The notes below the pieces were generated by a model. That model did not search any database and was not told the DNA's origin. It saw only the letters and a program-made list of their open reading frames with translations. A stretch of 28,196 bases of DNA from Clostridia bacterium (lineage in GTDB: Bacteria > Bacillota_A > Clostridia > Oscillospirales > Acutalibacteraceae), in assembly GCA_017549665.1 (NCBI GenBank), contig JAFYUD010000086.1:1-28196 (forward strand). The letters are read 5' to 3'. This document shows positions 14,849 to 21,900 of the stretch, in pieces. The position numbers and the translations under genes are program-made. Position 1 is the stretch's first letter. Every line of letters starts with the position of its first letter.

Positions 14849-16693
14849 ATGTGCGGATTTGTTGGATTTCTCAATGAAAATGCAGACGCAGATCTTAACA
14901 ATAAAACGGTAAGGGCTATGGCGGACAGAATTGTTCACAGAGGCCCCGATATGGATGATTATTATGTGGATGACGATGTTTCTCTCGGTTTCAGAAGACT
15001 GAGCATCATTGACCTTGAGGGCGGAAGTCAGCCTATTTACAATGAGGACAAGTCAAAGGTGCTTGTTTTCAACGGTGAGATATATAACTTCAAGTCTCTT
15101 CGTGAGGATCTTCTTGCAAAGGGACATAAGTTCTATACACATACAGACTCAGAGGTTCTTATTCACGGCTATGAAGAGTACGGTAAGGATCTTCTTCCCA
15201 AGCTCCGTGGTATGTTCGTTTTTGTAATCTGGGACAAGGTTGAGAAGAAGCTTTTCGGCGCAAGAGATATTTTCGGCATCAAGCCCTTCTTCTACTATCT
15301 CAAGGGAAATACCTTCATGTTCGGCTCAGAAATCAAGGCTTTCCTTTCAAATCCCCGTTTCGAGAAGGAGCTTAATACAGACAGAATTCCCGAATATCTC
15401 TGTTTCGAGTATATTCCTTCAGACGAAACTCTTTTCAAGAATGTATATAAGCTTTCTCCCGCTTCATATTTTGAGTGGAAGGACGGAGAAATGACTCAGG
15501 GCAAATATTACGAGATGAAGTATGATATCGACGACTCAAAATCACTTGAAGAGTGGGAGGATATCATTGCCGAAACATTCCGTGACTCAACAACTGTTCA
15601 CGGTATTGCTGACGTTGAGGTCGGCTGCTTCCTTTCAAGCGGTGTTGACTCAAGCTACGTCGTAAAGGAAATGAGCAAAAATAACAGCGTGCGTACATTC
15701 TCTGTCGGCTACGAAGAGGAGCAGTATTCAGAGCTTAAGTATGCTCAGGAATTTGCAAAGGTTGCAGGCGTTGATAACTATATCAAGAAGATTTCTGCAG
15801 ACGAATTCTTTGAGGCAGCTCCCGTTGTACAGTATTATATGGATGAGCCTCTTCCCAATCCCTCTGCAATTGCACTTTACTTCCTTACAAAGCTCGCATC
15901 AGAGCAGGTAAAGGTTGTTCTTTCAGGCGAAGGCGCTGACGAGCTTTTCGGCGGTTACCATTACTATAAGGATCCTCTTAATTTTGAAAATTATCAGAAG
16001 CTTCCTCTCTGTCTCCGTAAGGCTGCTGCAGGTGTAGCGAAAAATCTGCCCCGTTTCCACGGCAGACGCTTCCTTATGCGTGGCGCAGAGGGTATTGAGG
16101 AAAACTTCGTAAGAAATAACTACGTTTATTCATGGGATGAGAGAGACAAGGTGCTTGATCCCGATATTCCTGCAGTAAATCCTGCTGAATTCACAAAGCC
16201 TTATTTTGAGATGTGCAAGGACGTTGACGACGTTACAAGAATGCAGTACGTTGACATGAAGACATGGCTTGTACAGGATATTCTTGTAAAGGCAGACAGA
16301 ATGTCAATGGCAAACTCACTTGAGCTTCGTGTTCCTTTCCTTGATAAGGAAATGCTCAGGGTTGCACTTTCAATTCCCACAAAGTACAGAGTTTCAAAGG
16401 AGCAGACAAAGATTGCTCTTCGTGGTGCAGCGCTCAAGCAGGTACCCGAAAAGACAGCAAGCATGCCCAAGACAGGCTTCCTTACTCCTCTTAACGACTG
16501 GCTCAAGAGAGACAAATTCTACAATATGGTCAAGGAGGCATTCACCAGTGAAACTGCAGCAATGTTCTTTGATTGTGACTATATCATGGAGCTTCTTGAT
16601 AACCATAAGAATGATAAAGAGAAGAATATGAAGCGTATCTGGTCAATTTATTCATTCATTCTCTGGTACAACAAGTACTTCATTGAAAACTGA
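14849..16693 (+). CDS. Glutamine-dependent asparagine synthetase (AsnB/AsnH type)
   Basis: 614 residues. The start at ATG 14849 is fixed by MCGFVGF: Cys2 becomes the N-terminal nucleophile of the class II glutaminase domain. AAGGAGGG lies just before it. The glutaminase domain (about 1-200) has HRGPD, the RRLSI-D block and FNGEIYN. The synthetase domain has the ATP-binding LSSGVDSS loop at 262-269 and GEGADELFGGY. The enzyme transfers ammonia from Gln to an adenylated carboxylate. Relatives act on free Asp, but L. lactis AsnH amidates D-Asp in the peptidoglycan bridge and B. subtilis AsnB amidates mDAP. Following a D-Asp ligase and racemase by two bases, a D-Asn-forming role is likely; ordinary Asn synthesis remains possible. 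Confidence 0.93.
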   Translation: MCGFVGFLNENADADLNNKTVRAMADRIVHRGPDMDDYYVDDDVSLGFRRLSIIDLEGGSQPIYNEDKSKVLVFNGEIYNFKSLREDLLAKGHKFYTHTDSEVLIHGYEEYGKDLLPKLRGMFVFVIWDKVEKKLFGARDIFGIKPFFYYLKGNTFMFGSEIKAFLSNPRFEKELNTDRIPEYLCFEYIPSDETLFKNVYKLSPASYFEWKDGEMTQGKYYEMKYDIDDSKSLEEWEDIIAETFRDSTTVHGIADVEVGCFLSSGVDSSYVVKEMSKNNSVRTFSVGYEEEQYSELKYAQEFAKVAGVDNYIKKISADEFFEAAPVVQYYMDEPLPNPSAIALYFLTKLASEQVKVVLSGEGADELFGGYHYYKDPLNFENYQKLPLCLRKAAAGVAKNLPRFHGRRFLMRGAEGIEENFVRNNYVYSWDERDKVLDPDIPAVNPAEFTKPYFEMCKDVDDVTRMQYVDMKTWLVQDILVKADRMSMANSLELRVPFLDKEMLRVALSIPTKYRVSKEQTKIALRGAALKQVPEKTASMPKTGFLTPLNDWLKRDKFYNMVKEAFTSETAAMFFDCDYIMELLDNHKNDKEKNMKRIWSIYSFILWYNKYFIEN

Positions 16694-16707
16694 TAGGGGG
16701 ATTCGGC

Positions 16708-17901
16708 TTGTTTACACCCGTATTGAGATTTATCGTAATGAGCGATATTCACGTAAAGCCCGAAAAGGATTGCAAGGAGCTTGCAAGACTTCGCAAGGGA
16801 CTTGATTTTGCATACAGATATGCTGAAAACAGTGAATATAAGAAGATAGATGCCTTTGTAGCTGTAGGTGACTTTGCAAACAGCGGCAGAGAGCAAGAAA
16901 TGCTCAATTTCAAGGAAGTGCTTGACGAAAAGCTTAAGCCTGAAACTGATGTTACACTTTTTATGGCAAGCCATGAGTATCACGGTGAGGGTGAAGAAGC
17001 TGCTAAGGAAAAGCTTCAGCGGATTTTCGGAATGCACTACTTCAGTCACAAGGTTATAAACGGCTTCCACTTCGTCGGTGCGTCATGTACTAAGGGTTGT
17101 CATTTTGAGGAAGCTGAACAGGAATTCGTTGCAGCTGCACTTAAGGAAGCTGCTGCAGATTCACTTGAAAAGCCTGTTTTCTTCTTCCAGCATCCCCATG
17201 TTACAGATACTGTTTACGGCAGTATTTACTGGGGTGAGGATGAGCTTTATGAAATCCTTTCAAACTATCCTCAGCTTATCACATTTTCAGGACATTCTCA
17301 TTGTCCCATCAATGACCCCAGAAGCGTGCATCAGGAATATTTCACTTCCTTCGGCACCGGCTCATTAAGCTATTTTGAAATGGACGAATTCGGTAAGGTA
17401 GGCGGCACAATTCCCGTTGATAAGGAAGAATGTGCTCAGTATCTTATCGTTGAAGCTGATGAAAATAACAGAGTGCGTGTGTACCCCGTTGATATTCTTA
17501 CAGAGAATTTCTTCCGTGATGCATGGGAAATTGACACTCCCTCAGATCCCTCTTCATTTATTTATACTGAAAGAAGAGCTGCAACAGAAAAGCCTGCGCA
17601 TTTTGCTGACGATGCGGTAATCACTGCAGAAAAAACAGAAAACGGCGTAAAGGTTACATTCTCACAGGCAAAGGGCGACGGCGAAAGAGTCAATGACTAC
17701 ATAATCAGACTCCGTAACGGAAAGGGAAGTATCGCAAGACAGATTTCTGTATGGTCACATTATTATCTGTATACAATGCCCGAAACAATCACAGCCGAAA
17801 TCAAGGATGCGGATGCAGGAAAATATACAGTTGAGGTTGTGGCAAGAGGCTTCTGGCGAACAGTTTCAGACAACAGCCTTAAAACTGAAATTGAATTATA
17901 A
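16708..17901 (+). CDS. Calcineurin-like metallophosphoesterase with C-terminal beta domain, TTG start
   Basis: 397 residues from TTG 16708, preceded by AGGGGGA. The next ATG (16738) has no ribosome binding site and would remove the first beta strand. Metal-binding motifs of the family are in order: DIH at 13-15, GDFANSG with Asp55, HPH at 162-164 and GHSH with His196 and His198. The usual GNH(D/E) is ASHE here, with Ser88 in place of the metal-bridging Asn and His89 kept. Residues from about 295 to the end look like a fibronectin type III-like beta sandwich. There is no signal peptide, so it is probably cytoplasmic. It lies 14 bases after the asparagine synthetase and ends at the operon terminator, so it is the fourth gene of the ligase operon. 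The substrate is unknown. Confidence 0.82.
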   Translation: MFTPVLRFIVMSDIHVKPEKDCKELARLRKGLDFAYRYAENSEYKKIDAFVAVGDFANSGREQEMLNFKEVLDEKLKPETDVTLFMASHEYHGEGEEAAKEKLQRIFGMHYFSHKVINGFHFVGASCTKGCHFEEAEQEFVAAALKEAAADSLEKPVFFFQHPHVTDTVYGSIYWGEDELYEILSNYPQLITFSGHSHCPINDPRSVHQEYFTSFGTGSLSYFEMDEFGKVGGTIPVDKEECAQYLIVEADENNRVRVYPVDILTENFFRDAWEIDTPSDPSSFIYTERRAATEKPAHFADDAVITAEKTENGVKVTFSQAKGDGERVNDYIIRLRNGKGSIARQISVWSHYYLYTMPETITAEIKDADAGKYTVEVVARGFWRTVSDNSLKTEIEL

Positions 17902-17938
17902 AAAACAAAGCAACAGCCGCATTGACTGTTGCTTTTTC
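17901..17938. terminator. Bidirectional terminator between convergent operons
   Basis: AAAGCAACAG (17907-17916) and CTGTTGCTTT (17926-17935) form a 10-bp stem with a 9-base loop. T tracts lie on both sides: TTTTTC on plus, and TTTGTTTTTT when read on minus. It serves the metallophosphoesterase and the acetyltransferase genes. Confidence 0.9.
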
Positions 17939-18619
17939 TTATATTTCAGTAAAACCGATTTTTTTGTACCACTGTGCAGTATGCTCATTATCTGTCATCA
18001 GAAATATCTTTTTATCAATTGACTTTGCCAGTGAAATCACTGCATTTTCTCCGTGTCCGAGCTTACGGCGGCTTTTAAGTGTTGCAACGGAAGAAATAAC
18101 TGCAATTTCATCACTTTCACCGCTTGTGAGAGCAACGGATATACATTGTCCGTTTTCAAAAACACCTTTGCCGTGAATAAATCCGTGACGGATTTTGTGT
18201 GATATGTCAGTATACCAATCGGCAAAAAAACTGTCTCTGTTTTTGTCATCTTCATATATTACGGGGAAAATCAGCCTGAGATTTTCACCTGTTATATCTT
18301 CCGAATCACACGGATTTTCGTTTTTGATGAATTTCAGAGCGTATCTGCCCTTCTGGGTGATTTCTCTTGCACCCATAACTGATGCAAACATCAGAATTTC
18401 CTCTTCGTCGGCAGTTTCTTCTGCATCATAAGTAAAAATTCCGTCCATCAGTGAGTAAACACCGTTGATGCTTCCGTTATCATCTTCGGAATACCAGAAA
18501 AGCGCTTCTCTGCAGTTGCCGTAGGTGAGAAAACGGGTGAAAATCACGGCGCCGTTGATTGACCTGTTGCAGAATGAGAGAAAATCCTTTTCCCTGTCAT
18601 TTCCAAGCAGTTTAATCAT
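17939..18619 (-). CDS. GNAT-family N-acetyltransferase
   Basis: 226 residues from ATG 18619, which overlaps the stop of the upstream peptidase by 8 bases; a TTG at 18625 is the alternative. No clear ribosome binding site is seen, so translation probably couples to the peptidase. The C-terminal third carries the GNAT signature: the strand ISSVATLKSRRKLGHG with an R/Q-x-x-G-x-G/A-like acetyl-CoA loop (RKLGHG), a helix, then TDNEHTAQWYKKIGF with the Tyr-Lys-x-GF end. The N-terminal half (1-130) is poorly conserved and may set substrate choice. The acceptor is unknown. It is the last gene of the M42 peptidase operon. Confidence 0.75.
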   Translation of the reverse strand: MIKLLGNDREKDFLSFCNRSINGAVIFTRFLTYGNCREALFWYSEDDNGSINGVYSLMDGIFTYDAEETADEEEILMFASVMGAREITQKGRYALKFIKNENPCDSEDITGENLRLIFPVIYEDDKNRDSFFADWYTDISHKIRHGFIHGKGVFENGQCISVALTSGESDEIAVISSVATLKSRRKLGHGENAVISLAKSIDKKIFLMTDNEHTAQWYKKIGFTEI

Positions 18620-19628
18620 GGGCAAATTTATTCAGCATTGCTTCTGCCAATGCACGTACGCTTTTTATATCTTCCGTGTCGCATACACATGAGGGGGAGT
18701 GGAGATAACGGCAGGGGACATTGATGGTGAGAGTCCTGATTCCGTCTCTTGATTTGTGTACGGCGCCTGCATTATTTCCGCCTGCAACAACAGTTTTCGG
18801 CTGTATTTTTATATTATTTTCTTTTGCAACTTCAAAGGCTGTGTCAAAAAGCTCTTTGTTATAAAGGGTACTTCTGTCCATAAATGAAACTGTAGCACCG
18901 TTGCCGAGGATGCATACCTTTTTATGATCGGGTACATCTATAATGTCAGCTGCAGTTGTGTTTTCGATGACAATTGCATAATCAGGTGCAATTCCGAATG
19001 CAGCACAGCCTGCACCCCGAAGCCCGATTTCCTCCTGCACGGAGAATGAGAAGTATGCATCGTATTCAAGATCAGAATTTATCATGTCAATAAGAATTGC
19101 ACAGCCCACACGGTCATCAAATGCCTTGCCCTTGATTCTGTTTTTGCCGAATTCAACAAAATCTGAAAGGAATACAGCAGTGTCACCGATGCTTACCTTT
19201 GCTTCTGCTTCTTCTTTTGATGATGCACCGATGTCAATATACAGACTGTCACTGTCGGGGATTTTTGTTTTTTCGTCACCCCTGAGAAGATGCACGGGCT
19301 TCACACCTGCCACACCTATGGTTCCGTTATCAAAAACAAACTGTCTGCCGAGAATGACCTTTGTATCAATTCCTCCTACGGTGCCGAATTTCAGTGTGCC
19401 GTCGGAATTTATATATGTTACGATAATGCCGACTTCATCCATGTGCGAGTCAAGCATTACCTTGCTTTTGGCTTTATTTCTGCCTTTTTTGTATGCAATA
19501 AGGTTGCCGATAGGGTCAATGTGCCATTCACATCTGCCGTCTATTTTTGAAATTATATATTCTCTTATTTTGTCTTCTCTTCCGCTTGTGCCGTTGAGAA
19601 GGCTTAATTCTCTGATTGTTTCAAGCAT
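18612..19628 (-). CDS. M42 family metallo-aminopeptidase (second of a tandem pair)
   Basis: 338 residues from ATG 19628, which follows the previous stop after one base. AAAGGAGG lies within the end of the upstream gene. The M42 ligands are visible: His62 and Asp64 in LDSHMDEVG, the Asp pair in KAFDDRVG, the catalytic Glu in SVQEEIGLRGA, Glu in VIENTTA and a final His in CRYLHSPS. The family forms large tetrahedral cytoplasmic complexes that remove N-terminal residues from peptides; related members are called glucanase M or glutamyl aminopeptidase. Length is normal (about 340). The Glu in VIEN, rather than the Asp of the upstream copy, may affect metal use. Confidence 0.93.
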   Translation of the reverse strand: MLETIRELSLLNGTSGREDKIREYIISKIDGRCEWHIDPIGNLIAYKKGRNKAKSKVMLDSHMDEVGIIVTYINSDGTLKFGTVGGIDTKVILGRQFVFDNGTIGVAGVKPVHLLRGDEKTKIPDSDSLYIDIGASSKEEAEAKVSIGDTAVFLSDFVEFGKNRIKGKAFDDRVGCAILIDMINSDLEYDAYFSFSVQEEIGLRGAGCAAFGIAPDYAIVIENTTAADIIDVPDHKKVCILGNGATVSFMDRSTLYNKELFDTAFEVAKENNIKIQPKTVVAGGNNAGAVHKSRDGIRTLTINVPCRYLHSPSCVCDTEDIKSVRALAEAMLNKFAHD

Positions 19629-19629
19629 A

Positions 19630-20643
19630 TTATGCCTCCTCCTTTGCCATGATGTACCCTGCAATAATCTGTGCAGTTGCTTCTACATCGTTGATATCGG
19701 CTGATTCAGCCTGAGTGTGCATATTTCTAAGAGGGATAGAGACAAGTCCTGTCTTTATTCCGCATCGTGCAGATGAAATCACATCTGCATTTGTGCCGGT
19801 GGAAGAGGGGCAGACCTCTGTCTGATATTTTATATTCTTTTCCTTTGCGATGTTGATCAGTGTGCGTGACATTTCAGCATCAAGTGACGGTGAAATGCAT
19901 ATCATTCCGCCGTTGCCCATGGTGCCGCATTTTGTCGGGTCGATACCCGGTGCTGAGGCAAAGCTTACGTCAACTGCAATTGCTTCGTCGGGAGAAAGAC
20001 CGAATGCGCCCGCCTTTGCGCCTGATTCTGTAGTTTCCTCCTGTACGGAGAAGAGAATTGACACCTTTGTGCTGAGCTTCTTGTCCTTGAGAATATCCGC
20101 AACACGCATAAGTGCGACCATTCCTATGCGGTCATCAAGTGCAGAGCCTGCGATGATATTGTCAGAAAGGCTGACCACGGGTGCATCGACAGTGATTCTG
20201 TCACCGACTGAAACCAGTTCGCTGATTTCGTCATAATCAAGCCCCGTGTCAACATAGATATTATCAAAGTCAGGTGCTTTTGATGAATCATCAGCCTTTG
20301 TAAGATGAGGCGGCGTACTTGTTATAACGCCGAAAACAGGCTTTTTGCCCCAAATTGTCACCGTAGCGGCACAAAGCACTCTTGCGTCACAGCCACCGCA
20401 CTTGTCAACACGGAGAAAACCGCTTTTGTCAACAGAAGTGACAATAAGTCCGATACGGTCAAGATGAGCATCGAGCATGATGTGTCTGTCGCCGCTTCCG
20501 AAAGTACCGATAACACTGCCGAGTGCATCTGTTCTTACGTCGGCATATTCTTTCAGAATATCCTGCGCAGCAGTGAGTGTCTGTTCGTTGCCCGAAACAC
20601 CTTCGCCTGCAGTCAGAAGTGAAATAATCTGTTTTATATCCAT
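19630..20643 (-). CDS. M42 family metallo-aminopeptidase (first of a tandem pair)
   Basis: 337 residues from ATG 20643. AAGGGAA lies 7 bases before it, and the longer frame upstream lacks a suitable site. Ligands: His60 and Asp62 in LDAHLDRIG, Asp in SALDDRIGM, catalytic Glu in SVQEETTESGA, Asp in AVDVSFA, final His in RNMHTQAE. It is clearly homologous to the next gene but diverged throughout, so the duplication is old. Two M42 subunits from one operon might form mixed complexes or divide peptide substrates. The operon has a strong promoter immediately upstream. Confidence 0.93.
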   Translation of the reverse strand: MDIKQIISLLTAGEGVSGNEQTLTAAQDILKEYADVRTDALGSVIGTFGSGDRHIMLDAHLDRIGLIVTSVDKSGFLRVDKCGGCDARVLCAATVTIWGKKPVFGVITSTPPHLTKADDSSKAPDFDNIYVDTGLDYDEISELVSVGDRITVDAPVVSLSDNIIAGSALDDRIGMVALMRVADILKDKKLSTKVSILFSVQEETTESGAKAGAFGLSPDEAIAVDVSFASAPGIDPTKCGTMGNGGMICISPSLDAEMSRTLINIAKEKNIKYQTEVCPSSTGTNADVISSARCGIKTGLVSIPLRNMHTQAESADINDVEATAQIIAGYIMAKEEA

Positions 20644-20674
20644 AAAATCATTCCCTTGATGTAATCTGTATAAT

Positions 20675-20703
20675 ATTATATACAATTATATAAGGGATTT
20701 CAA
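20675..20703 (-). promoter_or_regulatory. Sigma-A promoter of the M42 peptidase operon
   Basis: On the minus strand TTGAAA (20703-20698), a 17-base spacer, and a perfect TATAAT (20680-20675). The start codon is 32 bases further on. The promoter begins 6 bases after the stop of the small gene upstream. Confidence 0.82.
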
Positions 20704-20709
20704 GTGGAA

Positions 20710-20880
20710 TCACAAATCATCTGCATCCTGTACAGGTTCTTCGTTATCTTCGTCCGTACCGGAATAACTGCCGAGAACATCACTCTTTATATTTTTGGCA
20801 CCCTTGCTGTTCCATATCTGTCTCTGATTGTCAGGGAAACGCCCGTTGAGCTTTTTACCGTTTCTGTCGTAACATTCCAT
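20710..20880 (-). CDS. 56-residue small acidic-tailed protein
   Basis: 56 residues. AAAGGAG lies about 9 bases before ATG 20880, an ideal ribosome binding site. The first half is basic and polar (MECYDRNGKKLNGRF); the second half is acidic and ends GSYSGT-DEDNEEPVQDADDL. I recall a C-terminus of the form GSYTG...PVQDADDL in small hypothetical proteins of gut clostridia; this is memory and was not searched. It has no signal peptide, membrane segment or Cys cluster. No intrinsic terminator separates it from the M42 promoter, so readthrough into the peptidase operon is possible. No function can be assigned. Confidence 0.7.
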   Translation of the reverse strand: MECYDRNGKKLNGRFPDNQRQIWNSKGAKNIKSDVLGSYSGTDEDNEEPVQDADDL

Positions 20881-20938
20881 TGTTCAGATCTCCTTTCACA
20901 GACATTATGCCCTTGAATGTTGATAATATTATCGTGTA

Positions 20939-20967
20939 TTGACATTACAGATCAGAAATGATAATAT
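20939..20967 (+). promoter_or_regulatory. Upstream sigma-A-like promoter in the 20881-21190 gap
   Basis: TTGACA at 20939-20944, a 17-base spacer, and TAATAT at 20962-20967 would give a leader of about 215 bases for the 21191 gene. A perfect 12-bp palindrome GATAATATTATC sits at 20922-20933. The 310-base gap holds this, the nearer promoter at 21087 and no gene that I can support. Confidence 0.45.
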
Positions 20968-21086
20968 ATTTATATAATAATGAAAAAATGCGGAAATGTG
21001 CATATGTCTAATTTGATGTAAAACGCACGAAATGAGCGGGTTCTTTTCGTTGTTTTGCTGAAAAATGCTAAATTTAATTTTAGAGA

Positions 21087-21115
21087 TTGACAAAATGTGC
21101 GTAAAAGAGTATTAT
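21087..21115 (+). promoter_or_regulatory. Sigma-A promoter of the repeat-rich surface protein
   Basis: Perfect TTGACA at 21087-21092, a 17-base spacer, and TATTAT at 21110-21115. The leader is about 70 bases, and AAAGGAT precedes the ATG at 21191. Confidence 0.8.
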
Positions 21116-21190
21116 TACTATATGTAATGAAAGTTTTTCATTTGTTAATTTTTAATATTTTGGTTTTATACTGAAAGGATTGTTTTTATT

Positions 21191-21769
21191 ATGAAAAAAA
21201 TCGTAGCTGTTATTGTAGCTCTTATGCTTGCTCTTACTTTATCAGTAACATCTTTTGCTGCAGATACAAAGTCAGGTGAAATTTCAGGTGTTGTTGCTGA
21301 TTTCGATCCCAACACACTTACAGATATGTTTGCAGGTCTTGATCTCAGCGCTATCACAGGTGCTGTAGGCGGTCTTGATCTCAGCATGATCACAGGTCTC
21401 TTTGAGGGTATGGATGCAGGTATGGTTACAGACCTTCTCGGTGATATGGATCTCAGCGGTCTTACAGATATCCTCGGCGGTCTTGATATCGGTGCTCTTC
21501 TCGGTGGCGTAACAGGCGGTAGTGATTCAGCTGCTACTACAACTACAACTACTACAGCTGCTACTACAACTACTACTACAACTACAACAACCACAACTAC
21601 AACTACAGAAGCCGGTTCAGATGCAGAGACAACAACAAAGAAGGCCGGCACAAACAACGATAAGAACAGCATTGCTCAGACAGGTGACAACGGCATGATC
21701 GCAGCATTCGCAGTTTGCGCAGTTGCAGCAGGTGCATTCATCGTTCTCAGCAAGAAGAAGGAAGCTTAA
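21191..21769 (+). CDS. Secreted repeat protein with Thr-rich stalk and LPxTG-like C-terminus
   Basis: 192 residues. The signal peptide covers about 1-24 (KK, hydrophobic core, SFAAD). Residues 37-108 are six copies of a 12-residue unit with consensus near GLDLSxITGxLG; residues 25-36 may be a degenerate seventh. A stalk follows with 7 and then 15 consecutive Thr (116-122, 125-139). The C-terminus has IAQTGDNG (161-168), a hydrophobic helix of about 19 residues and KKK near the end. This is the layout of a sortase signal (motif, helix, basic tail), with IAQTG in place of LPxTG. If it is not cut by a sortase, it would stay as a membrane-anchored protein. The family is unknown to me. A strong promoter and terminator make it a single-gene unit. 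Confidence 0.8.
   Translation: MKKIVAVIVALMLALTLSVTSFAADTKSGEISGVVADFDPNTLTDMFAGLDLSAITGAVGGLDLSMITGLFEGMDAGMVTDLLGDMDLSGLTDILGGLDIGALLGGVTGGSDSAATTTTTTTAATTTTTTTTTTTTTTTEAGSDAETTTKKAGTNNDKNSIAQTGDNGMIAAFAVCAVAAGAFIVLSKKKEA
21299..21514 (+). repeat. Six tandem 36-bp coding repeats
   Basis: Six in-frame units encode the 12-residue repeat of the surface protein. The second and third units are nearly identical in DNA (CTTGATCTCAGC...ATCACAGGT), while the others keep only the protein pattern. Confidence 0.8.
21536..21607 (+). repeat. ACN trinucleotide tract encoding poly-Thr
   Basis: 24 codons, 22 of them ACT, ACA or ACC for Thr, interrupted by two Ala codons. Mixed use of ACT and ACA reduces slippage but leaves the tract prone to length change in units of three bases. 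Confidence 0.85.
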
Positions 21770-21794
21770 TTCCTGAAATTGAACAGTGATTCAG

Positions 21795-21835
21795 AGCGGT
21801 AACGTTAGGTTACCGCTTTTCTTTTTTTTCTTCCC
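21795..21835 (+). terminator. Intrinsic terminator after the surface protein gene
   Basis: A perfect 9-bp stem AGCGGTAAC/GTTACCGCT with loop GTTAG is followed by TTTTC and a long T-rich run. Confidence 0.93.
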
Positions 21836-21839
21836 TTTT

Positions 21840-21867
21840 GTATAAAAACGGCAGATACGGCAAGAAT
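21840..21867 (+). promoter_or_regulatory. Sigma-F-like (forespore) promoter of the SpoIIQ-like gene
   Basis: GTATA at 21840-21844, a 14-base spacer, and GGCAAGAAT at 21859-21867, which fits GGnnAnAnT completely. The B. subtilis sigma-F pattern is GYATA and GGnnAnAnT about 15 bases apart. The -10 end lies 33 bases before the ATG. It starts directly after the preceding terminator, and no sigma-A pair was seen. Confidence 0.6.
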
Positions 21868-21900
21868 ACTGACAGACGAATTAAGAAGGGAAGTTTCAGA

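Noticed and set aside
20904..20931. Sigma-E-like boxes (TAATATT and CATAATGT, 15 bases apart, minus strand) before the 56-residue gene
   Set aside because: The -10 match is poor, the spacing is one base long, and the leader would be only about 16 bases. The AT-rich palindrome makes chance matches likely.
20983..21024. A 13-codon plus-strand leader peptide in the 20881-21190 gap
   Set aside because: No ribosome binding site and no runs of regulatory codons; it ends far from the next gene.
21166..21672. Long minus-strand frame opposite the surface protein gene
   Set aside because: It is the mirror of the Thr tract and repeats (poly-Val), a typical shadow of repetitive codons, with no start signal.
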